From positions 186,001 through 250,000 of the forward strand of contig VXIS01000025.1 in assembly GCA_008704415.1 (NCBI GenBank): DNA of 64,000 bases, in the 5' to 3' direction. Within the stretch, counting starts at the first letter, position 1, and each line of letters begins with the position of its first letter. Made by a program: the position numbers and the translations under genes. The notes under the pieces were generated by a model that saw nothing but the letters and a program-made list of their open reading frames with translations, was not told where the DNA came from and made no database searches. Shown piece after piece: positions 11,368 to 22,015 of this stretch. The stretch comes from Sphaerosporella brunnea. Lineage: Eukaryota; Ascomycota; Pezizomycetes; Pezizales; Pyronemataceae.

Positions 11368-12889
11368 ATGCCTTCGGAAGCGAGTACATCTCCCGGCACC
11401 GACTCTGTGCAGAAGTATTGGAAAGGCGCTGCCAGTCAAGCTGCGAACTATATGCAGCTGCGTTCCAAGGAAAGCAGCGGAAGCCTCAATGCCACCCCCT
11501 CCGATATGTCGGCAACCCGCAGCACGCCTAACAATTCGAACGGCGCCAACGGAACCAAAGGCGCGATCGGAACCAACGGTACGGAAGCCACCAACGGTAA
11601 AACGGCCACCAACGGTACCAACGGTACGCCGAAACCCTCCAAAACATTCACCGAACAAGAGTTAAAGGACCGCCTCACCATGTTCATCGACGATACACGC
11701 CCAGAGCTAAGGGGGGAGACACGCCCGGGGCTGAAGAAGCTTTTCTTCCAAGATGGCATCACTGACGAAATGGTCGATGCTGCGGTAAAGATGGGGAATG
11801 CCCTGTGCGCTCTAGGGTGTGGAAAGGAAATTGCTACGGACTTGACCCTGTTGACACTTTACGACGTTGTGCTACTCATCGGTGCGTGTGACGTCTTTCC
11901 ATAGATTTTGGTTTTTTTGTTACTGAACCTTGGAGCAGATGACAGTGGCTCGATGAAAACGGAAGAGGGTGGCAAGCGTATCGAGACCCTCAAGATAGCG
12001 CTCAAATTCGTTGCAGCCGTCATCAAACTTGCCAGAAACGAAGGAATCAAGGCTATTCGATTTCTAAACTCCAAAAAAGTATGGACCGATGTGCAGAGGA
12101 AGACACACAAGATTATCGAGGACCATCCCTTCAGACACTGGTCAAGGATAGGAACCGAATTGAAGAACAAGATAATCAACAAGCATGTTTTTGGAAGCGA
12201 GATGAAGAGGCCACTGTTGGTTATCACGATTACAGATGGAGACGTAAGAAACCTGCTCTTCGATGATATCAACCCTTTTGCTGAAAATTCTTAGGCGGAA
12301 GGAGAGTCGAAGAATCTGTTGGTCTCTGTCATTCACGAGTGCATCGAGAAGCTGAGAGACCTCCACAAGGAGAAGACTGAACATGGCGCAGATGGTGAGT
12401 CATCCGAGAGTTTAAAGTATTTAGATCCTCACTGACTGCAAATCTAGCAATCGGGTTCCAATTCGCGAAAGTTGGGAACGACCAAGGGGCCGAGAGACTG
12501 CTAAAGCGTCTGGACGACGACCTTAAAGTGGGCGACTATGTTGACTGTTTCCCAAGTAGGTGAACCAAATCCACATATATACTACAATCTAATAACACTC
12601 TTCGTTTAGTGGGACTCGAGGTCTTCGAGGACCCCGACGCAATTTGGCCTGCTGTAGGTATTATCCATGAACCATTGATGATCACATACTGATTTTTCGG
12701 TTGACTCAGATGCCGAAACTACTTCTTGGAGGAATCTCGAGTTGGTGGGACGACATGGAGAATCATGCCGAAAAGCCCACAACGGAGCTGGAAGACGGTG
12801 TGCAGCCGAACGACGACAGCGAAGAGATCCACCGCACCGTGAGGGATGGAGAGGAGAGCGACGACGACGATATCTGGCCACCCAACTAG
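11368..12889 (+). CDS. von Willebrand factor type A domain protein
   Basis: Six exons (11368-11881, 11939-12243, 12295-12394, 12448-12555, 12610-12653, 12710-12889) give 416 residues, all junctions in frame with GT...AG introns of 51-57 nt. The N-terminal third is Ser/Thr/Asn-rich with NGTNG-like repeats, followed by a helical segment (FTEQELKDRL). The vWA domain begins around residue 175 with the metal-binding DDSGSM motif (DxSxS); VITITDGD later supplies a further expected acidic position. The C-terminus is acidic. Intracellular vWA proteins of this kind act as ion-dependent protein-binding modules; the partner here is unknown. The start is the ATG at 11368 because it opens the conserved-looking reading frame; no signal peptide is evident there. 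Confidence 0.85.
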
Positions 12890-14049
12890 CCGGTGTATTC
12901 GTCAGTAATTGTTGGTTTTTCTTTGGTGTTCTGCAATATCTATCAATCGATATCGCGCACGATCTGTACTTTGCGGCTCCTATGGAAACTTCTTTTTACA
13001 TATTGCATTGCTCTGTGAGACCTGTCAGATATCTGGGGGCACTTAATTCGATCAGCTCTGAATCGAGCAAAGTGGTACTAAAGTGGGGAGTTTGCACCTT
13101 CAAGGCGCAATGCAGGACTGGGCCTTGAGCGAGCCACAAGTTCGGCTGCTGCTAAAAAAAAGTCCCAAAGCATGCTCGCGTTGCCATCAGCAAGGTCACA
13201 TACGCCATTTTCCCAGGGGGGCATTGTATTCTATCCAGTTGTTATTGAACTGGATGTGGTAGGAAGTGGTTAGGGTTGGTCAAGATTGGCTGTCCGGAGA
13301 GTACTTTTGCGGCTCTGTCTTGTGTACCAGACAGATGTGTCACTCGCCCGCACTTGAAGAAATTTCGGATAAATGCAACTGCATGCAGCAAGCGGCTGAA
13401 ACCTTCTCGAAGGAGAAATCATTGAGCTCAAGCGCTCAATTGGGGGTTTAAATCGCCAGATCGAGAAAGTCTCGCCCACCCGCAGTTTTTGGTTTAGATA
13501 AATGCCTGCCCCGAGTACCTAGTCCCTGCCGGCTTAGAGGCGATTAGTTCCCCGCGACCGACGGCAAGCACTCGATGCTTCCCCGCTTTTTCATGCTACT
13601 GTAGACCATATGTATCGTGATACGCGCGAACGAAGATATTTTGGATTTTGGGATGCTCGCGTCCAACCCCGGGCATTTGCGTGTAACTAATGCTGAAATA
13701 GACTTTGCGTGCAAAATCAATGGCACTGGCAACGTGCAACCAGCCCCCCAAGAGAGTGCATTCCAGCTGTGCAAGTTCATGTGGTTCATGTGTTGTAATG
13801 CACTCAATAAACAGGTTGGTGGGGCGCAGTTGTGAGATAAACACCACCTAACAAGATAGATCACCAATGGATCTACCTAGAAGTGCCCCAAATCGAAATT
13901 CCACGCTTAGATTTGTGGACGCAATTTCAGCCGGGCCTTTACGGCCAGTGATATTGTGAAATAATTTCACTACCTATCCGCACGCTAGTTTACAGCCCCT
14001 CAGCCAAATACACTAGACGCAACCCTCCCGCAACATCAAGACCGCGAAC
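12890..14049. other. Intergenic region, no gene recognised
   Basis: Short frames only. The last 200 bases may include the 5' flank of the pogo-like relic. Confidence 0.4.
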
Positions 14050-14051
14050 AA

Positions 14052-14655
14052 AATGCGAACGAACAAACAACCGCAGAAGGACGCGGAGGAGGGTGGCCAA
14101 TGCTATTAAGGGTATCATTGAGCATCCAGATGCTCAGTTCAAGGATCTATCTGCTCACTATGGCATTGCCATGAATACTCCAACCAACTGTCTGAGAGAT
14201 AGGACCTACGCCGCACAAGAGGCCCATATTTTCCCTAGGAGGAGGAGGAGACTGCAGTAGTACGGTGGGTTGAGCGCCGTGACTTATTGGGGCTTACTCC
14301 AAAGCATCGAGAGCTGCGAGCAATGGTGCTCGCAGTTGTCAACCAGCGCGGTACCGGAAAAAAGCTGAATGGACCGCCTCATGTCAAAATCAAGAAAGGG
14401 GTCTTCGTTCCTCATCGTTCCTCATCGCCCAATTGGGATTAGGCCGCACAATATCAAAAATGCCTGGTGAAAGGTTGGTGTCCACACTGTCCCGACAAGG
14501 ACCCCAAAGTTGAGGTTTTCTACCACGAGGAAGAACGCTGTGCAGCAAACAGGCTTGGACCCCGGCAATGCACCGGTCGGAATGCAGCGGCTGGCTACTG
14601 CAGTTCCCACCTCACCCACCTCAGTCGAAGAAGGATGTTGGCTGCTACCTTAGGG
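14052..14655 (+). pseudogene. Remnant of a pogo/Tc1-mariner-type transposase N-terminus
   Basis: Across several frames the sequence reads as a helix-turn-helix region: first AIKGIIEHPDAQFKDLSAHY, then after a frame change EEEETAVVRWVERRDLLGL and TPKHRELRAMVLAVVNQRG, the signature of the CENP-B/Tc5-type DNA-binding half of fungal pogo-like transposases. Stops and shifts break the frame, and the DDE catalytic half is missing. No terminal inverted repeats were identified. Confidence 0.55.
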
Positions 14656-15621
14656 TAGCTAGCCACACACAGTTCTTTTTTCCCTGCAGTTAAACGCTTC
14701 AAACGCACTCGCAACTTGCAGGTCAAGAGATTTTTTTCTATAGCCCCATGGTTTATGGTAAATATAAAGATATATAGAAGCTTCAAAGGCTTCTCTATGG
14801 TGTTTTCTGGTCTGGCCCATGTTCCTGTCTGCTCTGATACACTATGAAAATTGTGGCGGGGAAGGGGCGGCGAGAGTGCGGAGGAGCCCAAAACAGGTGG
14901 AACTATTGACTGCACTCTATGTATTATAGAAGAAACTCGTGCACTTTGAGTTTGTATTTTCCGTGCCAATTGGCACGGAAACCGGTTACGATGGGAACCT
15001 GCTGCTATGTATGTACGCCTCAATGTCCATCTCAACGATTTATCCTGGAGTCACATGGACTCAATTTGCTACCAATCCAATCAAATATAACTATCGCACG
15101 GCCGTGCATAAATGCCACGCTTGACCTGCGCCAAGTTGCAACAGTTGTTTGCTTGCGTGAGCAATGTCCGTGCCGCCTAGATCGATCGATGAAGGTGGCC
15201 GCAACTGCTCACGAGGCAAAAGGGCGGGCTCACGGCAATTAAGGAATTAAGGAATTAAGAATTTAATATTGCTGATTGTCTTTGGTTGAATGCACAGGAA
15301 AGAGCCGACTCCCCCCCCGCAGCTGCAGGTTTGGCGGCTGAGGAATGAACGGCTAGCTTTTCTAGTTGCCTGCTTCCAAACTTTGACAGGCCACGCTTTG
15401 GATGTCTCAGAACACAGACGAAGTAAAACATTTTTATGCGCCTGCTCGGAGCACTTACCAACTTGGCCACCCGTTCGTCTCTTGATAAGAAAAAAAAAAA
15501 AAAAAAAAAAAAAGCCACCACTGCCGCGATTATCGTTTTCAATCAAGCTTATGTATTCCTACATAAATATACAGCACTTCCCCAGGATCAAGGGACAGCA
15601 GCAACGGTGAAAGCATCCAAA
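14656..15621. other. Intergenic region upstream of the CorA-like pseudogene
   Basis: No gene recognised. It includes aattaagg repeats at 15238-15262 and a 23-nt A run at about 15490. Confidence 0.4.
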
Positions 15622-18600
15622 ATGACTACGACTCCTCCTCAAACACTATTCGTGCGAAAATACAATGTGGTTCTTGATGAAAGCACGCGGATTTTGGGCA
15701 ACTTCGAGCTGCCACCAGAACCGGCTGATGACGAAGCGATTTACTACGATTTTAAGAAAACGAACCCTGAACTACCGCGAACTGCTGAACAGTCTTGGGA
15801 ACCATTCACGTACCAACAGCTAGACTTTGAGCAGCTAAACGACAGGATTGGAGACGACAATCCAAGTGTGCGCTTCGGGTAGGTGGTCGGCATCCATTTG
15901 ACCTCGCCCTGCCTCAGCCGCTAATTTGGCTGTACAGAGAGTTTCGCAGCTGCGCTCAGCTACGGGTGAGATCTCTCAAGAAGCTCCCAAAGGATATGGG
16001 GTTAACCTGGTCTCAGAAATTTGTACAACCGGAACCAACCCAAGGGAGCACATTTCCAATATCATTTCCCGACGGCAAGCGCTGCTACTGGGGGAACGGC
16101 GCGTCAGTGCATGGTACACGCCAGGAGGCATCAACGGTTTTCATGCGCTTGCCCTATCTGGGATTCGAAGGGAACTATCCCACCGCCAATACAAATGTGG
16201 AAGAATTCACGGAGAGCTTGACATTGCCCGAGTACAGCCGTGTGATGGCTGACGAGATATTACCCACTGATTTCAGAATCAATCGGAATGCGGAATATAA
16301 CAAAATATGGGTACACCAGGTGTGGGTCATTGTTGTAAACAATGGTATTGCTCTCAACTCCATCACGGAAGTCCTCGCTGATTAAAAGCTTTGCAACGGA
16401 AAAGAGAGTATCCTGGTTTCTCGGTCTGCCAATGACGGAAATGAACAGGCCAGGCCCTTGCTGGCGCCCGGTCAACCGTTCGAAAGCATCTACCACTCGT
16501 TGTTTCAGATGCTCTCTCGCTTCCTGAAACTTCCAGACCGAAAATTGCTGGAACTTTTCAGACGGATAGTTCTGCGCTATGTATGGCCGTCTTGACTTAA
16601 TACTCAGATTTAATTGAAGAAAAACTGATAGTCAATGTGCCAGGAACGCTCGTCACTTCTCACTGAGGATCAATCCTTTACTGATAGCGAGACGATCAGG
16701 CGGGATCTCGCCCACATGCTTATGGTAAAAAGCATGCTAGACGACCAGATCGGAGTGCTGGAAAGCCTTGGGGAGATTTTTGAACATGCCACGGGTTACA
16801 GTTATGAAGCGGACATAAACCGCACGGATGTAGACAGGGTGTACATTCCGCATCTGACAGACGAGTCGACGATCGCTAGGGATGTGCAGCGACTTCGAAA
16901 TCTGATTACAGAGAGGAAGCAGCACCGCGAAAAGTTTGCCAGCCTCATAGCTGCAATCAGAAAGATGGTAGAAGCCAATTCTCAGAGCTTTCGGCGCAGT
17001 GGCTGACGACCACAGTTTGACACCGTGCAAGCGGGAGACACCAAGACGGCCACACAAACGGCTCTGAACCAACAGCTCAAATATGCAGAGGCACTCAACG
17101 ATGAGGTGGCCTACCAGGGAAAAACTATCTCAATGTTCACGGCAATCAACGTACTTTTCCTACCATTAGGATTCTTTGCGCAAGTTGGTTCCCCTCCATC
17201 CGCCTTCGAGCACCTCCTAAGCACCTAATCGTGAATTCCAGTACCTCGGGCTCGGTTTCAACCAAATTAACACCCTCGTAAACTTCTGGCGGATCACAGG
17301 ACCGCTCACAGCGATTATAATAATCCCAACCGTCTACATCGTCCTCATCAGCAAGTACAAAACCCGGCAGTTTGCCAAGTTCTTCTGGCTTTGTTGCAAG
17401 GGCAGGGTGCGCGGGTTCTTGAACGCCCCGGATTCTCAGACGCAAGAGAAGTATCTGAAGGGATTACCGAAATACCGGATCGCGTTGGAGGAGTTGGTAC
17501 CCCCCTATTCTGATGTCGCGACGCCTCCAGGGTCGGGAGGGAGTCAACAAAACCAAGCTGGCGAAAAAGCAGCCCAGCAGCAACCTGGAGATAGCGGCTC
17601 ACCAAGAAATTCTGCTCCAGGAGGGCCACCAGCTCAAAGCCCAAGCATTCGACCCACTACACCGGCAGCAGATCAGCTCTCCGGAAAGGACAATTCAAAG
17701 CCAGCTTCAGCTTCCAGGGAGGGTTTCTTCAAAAAAATGAATTTTCGATCAGGCTCCGGTGCTGGAGAAGGCCCCTCTGGAGAAACTGAACCTCTAGAAC
17801 AGCCACCAACTCTCGGCTTCGCTCCAACAAATACCAACAACCCCACAAGCGTACAGGACAAACGCATGAGCGGCGTTACACTAACCGGCTCGCCGATCTC
17901 CTGGATACGGCGGCCGTCACCAGTGGAGCCTTTCATCACCATCCGCGAAACTGTCGGAAGCGAAGCCCCACATAGTAGTTCTTCGAGCCGTCTGGATGCT
18001 TCTACCCCGAGCACAAATGTGCAAACGGGAAGCGGTCAAAATTATGGATATGGAGGAAGTAGTAGCGGTGGTAGGCATGGAAGGAATACTAGTACTGCAG
18101 ATGACGAACATCGAAGGATCATAAGTGGTGGGCTCGGAGGAAACACAGGCCATGGATCCGGAGGCAGCATAGGGCACTCTGCCCACCAAAGTGCGGGAGC
18201 TAGCCCCGCATGGGAGAATTCCCCGGCATCTCAAGACCAGGCAACAACAGAGGATGACACGGCTTCCAAGCCACCAAGATGGTATCTCCAGTGTCCCGAC
18301 GGTATGCCCCCCCTTTCCCCTTCTCCCCTCCCCACTAACCACCCCAGAACCCTTCGAGAAAACCCCCGTAACCTTTTCCCGCGGGGAACCCTCCGCCGTC
18401 TTCCGCTTCGACGAAAAGCTCGGGTACCTCTTCCTGGATGTCATCGACCGCAACGACAACCTCTACTACGCACACGTCAAAGCCTCATCACCGGCTCTAT
18501 CCAACCCTTTCTGCGGGCTGGAATGGAAGCGCATCCGCCGGCCCTACGACAAAGACCCGCCGTTCTTCAAGGGCCGCTGGGAAAAGCGCGGGGAGGAGCT

Positions 18601-19009
18601 GTGGGTTATGTGCCGGACGGGCGGGCCCAAGTTCTGGGATAACGCTTTACCAGATGGAAGAAAGAACCGGTGGGGGGGGAGGTCGAGTAAAGCTCGCGAT
18701 GGGTTAACAAGCTCGAGGGTGTTTGCAGCCATGAAGCCGCAACAGGATATGGATTTGGAACGGAATGGCCCCATGAATGGAGAGCCGGAAACGACGTATT
18801 GGAGGTGGGCTAAGAGGGTGTTTGCAGCCGTAACGCCGCAACGGAATACGAATTTGGGACCCGTGACTAGAGCGCTGGAAACGACGCATTCGAGGTGGGC
18901 CAAGAGGGTTTTGGGAGAGATTCCGGATCCGGAGTATGGGGTCAAGTTGGAGGCTACGGTGCAGGAGAGAGACCACTTTAGGTTGGTCCTGGAAAGGGTT
19001 AGGGATTAG
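15622..19009 (+). pseudogene. Broken CorA-like two-TM membrane protein gene
   Basis: The gene model starts MTTTPPQTLFVRK at 15622. An intron at 15879-15937 is well formed. From 15938 the homologous-looking frame continues through IWVHQVWVIVVNN but meets TAA near 16383, resumes in the same frame (GQPFESIYHSLFQMLSRFLK), shifts frame twice between about 16585 and 16665 (KLIVNVPGTLVTS, then EDQSFTDSETIRRDL), and meets TGA at 17004 before continuing in frame (FDTVQAGDTKTATQTALNQQ). Two membrane spans follow (MFTAINVLFLPLGFFA; ITGPLTAIIIIPTVYIVLI), separated by an intron ending near 17241, then a long low-complexity tail with an intron at 18302-18348. The layout matches the large fungal CorA-like family, which often lacks the GMN motif, as here. 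Alternative explanation: assembly errors. CAA-to-TAA and CGA-to-TGA changes would fit C-to-T mutation. Confidence 0.65.
18719..18907 (+). repeat. Tandem duplication, 99 + 90 bp, in the tail of the CorA-like gene
   Basis: Both units encode VFAA...PQ....L......ETT..RWAKR; unit 1 is 18719-18817 and unit 2 is 18818-18907. Lengths are multiples of three, so the frame is kept. Confidence 0.8.
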
Positions 19010-19666
19010 CCGAAGTGAAGGAGTATTACAACGGGAGGTCCGCCTAGGGAGGAGCAGATGGTTACGCCTAGAGTGACTAGGTGATGAAGACGCGGGAGAT
19101 TCGAGACTTGTGTTATTACGACTGACGCAAACTACTTTTTGTGCAAATTTTCACTCACACATAACATATCACTCGTAGAAAATTTAAGGACGTGGCCAAT
19201 GACAGGAAGCCTCACAGTACTAGTCTATCTATGCTCGCTAGAGTATAGTATCTAAGTCAGACAGCCGTGCAACTGTAACGGCAGCCATGTTACCACAACC
19301 CAACTTGAAAGTTTTTCACGTGCAGCCGTAGGGAGCATAGAGATAAACAATGGCAATCATTCACATTTTCCTACCACTGTCATCCCCGGCTTCCAGCCAC
19401 AGATGCAAAAAGGGGGGCTTCCAGCCAAAGCTTGTGTGAGAGAGAACACGGCGGGTGAGTCCCCTCTCCAGGTCTGAACTTGATCAACGCACGTTTACAT
19501 CACAACTTACGCCTGAATTAAGTTGCTGTGATATATCGTTTTTTTTCAGTTAGCCTATATACAACTTGACTTACCGGTTCGTTGGTGAAAGCATAGCGAC
19601 TCACTCACTCACTCACTCACTCACTCACTCGACATAGTGTCCGTTCGGGGTCCCCCCAAATCTTCT
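19010..19666. other. Intergenic region with a CTCA microsatellite
   Basis: No gene recognised. A (CTCA)n tract of about 30 bp lies at 19600-19630. Confidence 0.5.
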
Positions 19667-19870
19667 CTACCGCAAAATCCGAAACCCAACCGCACACCCA
19701 CAGATCCACGCCACGGGCGGCCACGAGCGCGAAGCCTTCACCCACTCGTCAAAGCAGCCCCGATGCACCGTGTGCCCCGCGTACCCGCAGACCCACGTCT
19801 TTTGGTCGGTTTCGGTGAGAGGTCCGCGGCAGTGGAGGCAGGTGCTTTGGATGCTGTTCCTTGAGCTCAT
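19667..19870 (-). CDS. Small cysteine/histidine-rich (RING-like) protein
   Basis: A 67-residue frame starts at an ATG in good context (caccATGag). It holds CLHCRGPL, then WVCGYAGHTVHRGCFDEWVK, then a CGC near the end: a CxxC...C...GHxxHxxCxxxW pattern like half of a RING/zinc-ribbon module. A full RING needs a second CxxC; the ICGC near the end may be part of it, or a further exon may follow a gtagag donor at the stop. Function unknown; possibly a small zinc-binding ubiquitin-pathway protein. Confidence 0.42.
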   Translation of the reverse strand: MSSRNSIQSTCLHCRGPLTETDQKTWVCGYAGHTVHRGCFDEWVKASRSWPPVAWICGCAVGFRILR

Positions 19871-20200
19871 GGTGTGGGTTGGAAGAGAGTGAGGGGGGGT
19901 TATAGGGAGGGGAGGTTCAAGTTGATGATGCTGCTACTGCGGGTCGAGATGGAGGGAAAAGAAAGGCATGAAACTTGTCTTGTCTATTAACGCCATAACC
20001 CATAGGATGGCTTTCTAGCTACGTACGTAAAACTTCTGCAAGTATTAGGCAGATACATATCCCCCTCACGTCCGTCTTCCTCAACACCCCCACCCCCATC
20101 CCCTCCCCCCTTCCCCCCTTCCCCCCTTCCCCCGGCCTAAAAACAAAATAACCCCTCCCAAAAAAACCTCAAAAGCCAAAAACCAAAAAAAATTCACTCT
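19871..20200. other. Intergenic region between convergent/tandem genes
   Basis: C-rich and then A-rich low-complexity sequence (about 20080-20200). It should hold the 3' UTR of the TmpA-like gene. Confidence 0.45.
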
Positions 20201-22015
20201 TTAACTATCCCAGATAGCACCATAGGCAGGTACACCTCTCGACTCGAACCCATAAACCACCTGATACGTCAACTTCGGGTTGCTGATGATAACCACCGCC
20301 TCAGCAGCAGCGTCGACATAGAGGCTGTACGCCATCTTGACGACATCCGGTCTTCCACCGCCCTTGCCGGTATCGTATATCACCGCCTTGGGATCGATGG
20401 CGAGCACGTCGTCGACTATCCTGTCGCCGTAGGTGTCTCGCGGTGCGCGCGTGGACCAGAGGACGCGGCAGGAGACCTGACCGGCTTTCATCACGGCGAG
20501 GCAGGGGCCAATGCCGGAGCCGGTTGCGATCAGGATGATTTTGTGGAAGAGCTTGGAGACGTGGAGCACGCCGCAGGCTGGGGGTGTTTATTAGTTGTGT
20601 TGATGAGGGGAAGGGGGAGGGGGAGGGGGAGGAACGTACTCGGAACACCCTTGTACCAGAGTTTCTGCGGAGGGTGAGCGATCGTCCTGCTGGTCCAGTC
20701 TCCGGCTCTGGATACAACGATGGAGTGGTCGCAGCTGGCACCTCGGCTTTCGGGCCATGCGATGGCTGCGAACGAGTGCCATTCGAATAACGGGTTTGTG
20801 GACACTCGAACGAAGGAACCCGGGTAGGGGCGGATGTAGCTTCGGTCGTTGGCGTAGATGCGGCAGGTATGCGAAGAGAGGACTTCCGTGGTGACGTTCA
20901 GCTTGCGGAGATGCAGCCACGGGTGGACTAGGCAGGCGGTGGTCACCGCAAGGAACCAGAAGGCGTGTGTGCGTACTAGCTGGAGCGGGATTTGGCCCGG
21001 GGTGGTGAGGTGGTGGGTGTCACGGGTCAAGGTGACGATCAACCCCCACACGAGGCAGATGGAGGCCCAGCCGGCGAAGCGGTGGGACATCTCGAAGTAG
21101 TTGTGGTAGTACTGGCGGACAACGGGGTAGGCCGAGGCGCAGATCAGGAAAAGAAGGCAGACGACGAGCCAGCAGAGGACGAGAGTTGTGCGAGAGATCT
21201 GGTGGATGAGAGTTTAGCATCCGGCTCACCAAAGGGGGGGAGGGGAACATACCACTCCGTCTCCAGACATATATGTGCGAGTGATGACACCGGTCATCCA
21301 CAACAGCCAGACCAATGAGAACACTCCGCATCCACTGTGAATCCCTCCAAAGTTGTAGATCTTGGCGCAATACTGGCGGACTCCTAGTGGCCAGCTCTTG
21401 GGAATGGAGGACAGGGTGCGGAACAGAAAGTTGACGATATGGTCATTTCGTATCAGAACCGAGGCCGTAAGATTTCCCAAGGCTGCTCCTGCCAATCGAT
21501 CTATCCTAGCTGTGCCCGTAACCGCAAACGTGATGGCAACCGTGAGATTGACCAGAAATACCACGGTGAATAGACGGCGGTACATAGACATGATTCGGAA
21601 CCGGATATTTCTGAAGATGGAACCATGGTTCTTTTCCGCTAGCTCGTGAGAGGCAAACGCTGTCCAGTCTGGTTGCTTCTCGATATCGGATATGAAGATG
21701 TCACGGGCTACTCGGAAGTTCTGGGCGTCTGAGATATGAGCGGGTGGTGGAAGGGTGAGGGTGTCGGGGCTGGTATGTTGTGGAGGCTCGCTGGAGCTCT
21801 TCCATGCCTTTTCGCTGACTTCGATTTCGGAGGGCTTACGGCTCGAGGGCGGTGGGCTGTCTCTTGGTCAATAATTTGTCAATGGTCAACGCCGGGAGCC
21901 AGGCATACCCAACAACAGTGCTGCACGAACTGTTCCCTCGACGGATCAATCCCGGTCCCTGGTGCTCCGGGAAGCGCTCCTTCACCACCGTCATCGAACA
22001 AGAAGGCGTAGACAT
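20201..22015 (-). CDS. TmpA-like integral membrane flavoprotein (oxidoreductase)
   Basis: Exons 21909-22015, 21253-21862, 20640-21198 and 20201-20577 join in frame to give 550 residues. After a short polar N-terminus (MSTPSCSMTVVKERF) come about five or six membrane spans (for example LFTVVFLVNLTVAITFAV and VLCWLVVCLLFLICASAY), then a ferredoxin-reductase-like half: a flavin-binding region (GSFVRVS, EWHSFAAI) and an NAD(P)-binding loop (IILIATGSGIGPCLAVM). This arrangement is that of Aspergillus nidulans TmpA, a plasma-membrane flavoprotein linked to asexual development, and of the related reductase tail of some NRPS-like proteins; here no adenylation domain precedes it. The substrate is not predictable. 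All three introns have GT...AG ends and are 46-62 nt long. The start is chosen because it splices into the conserved frame. Confidence 0.82.
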
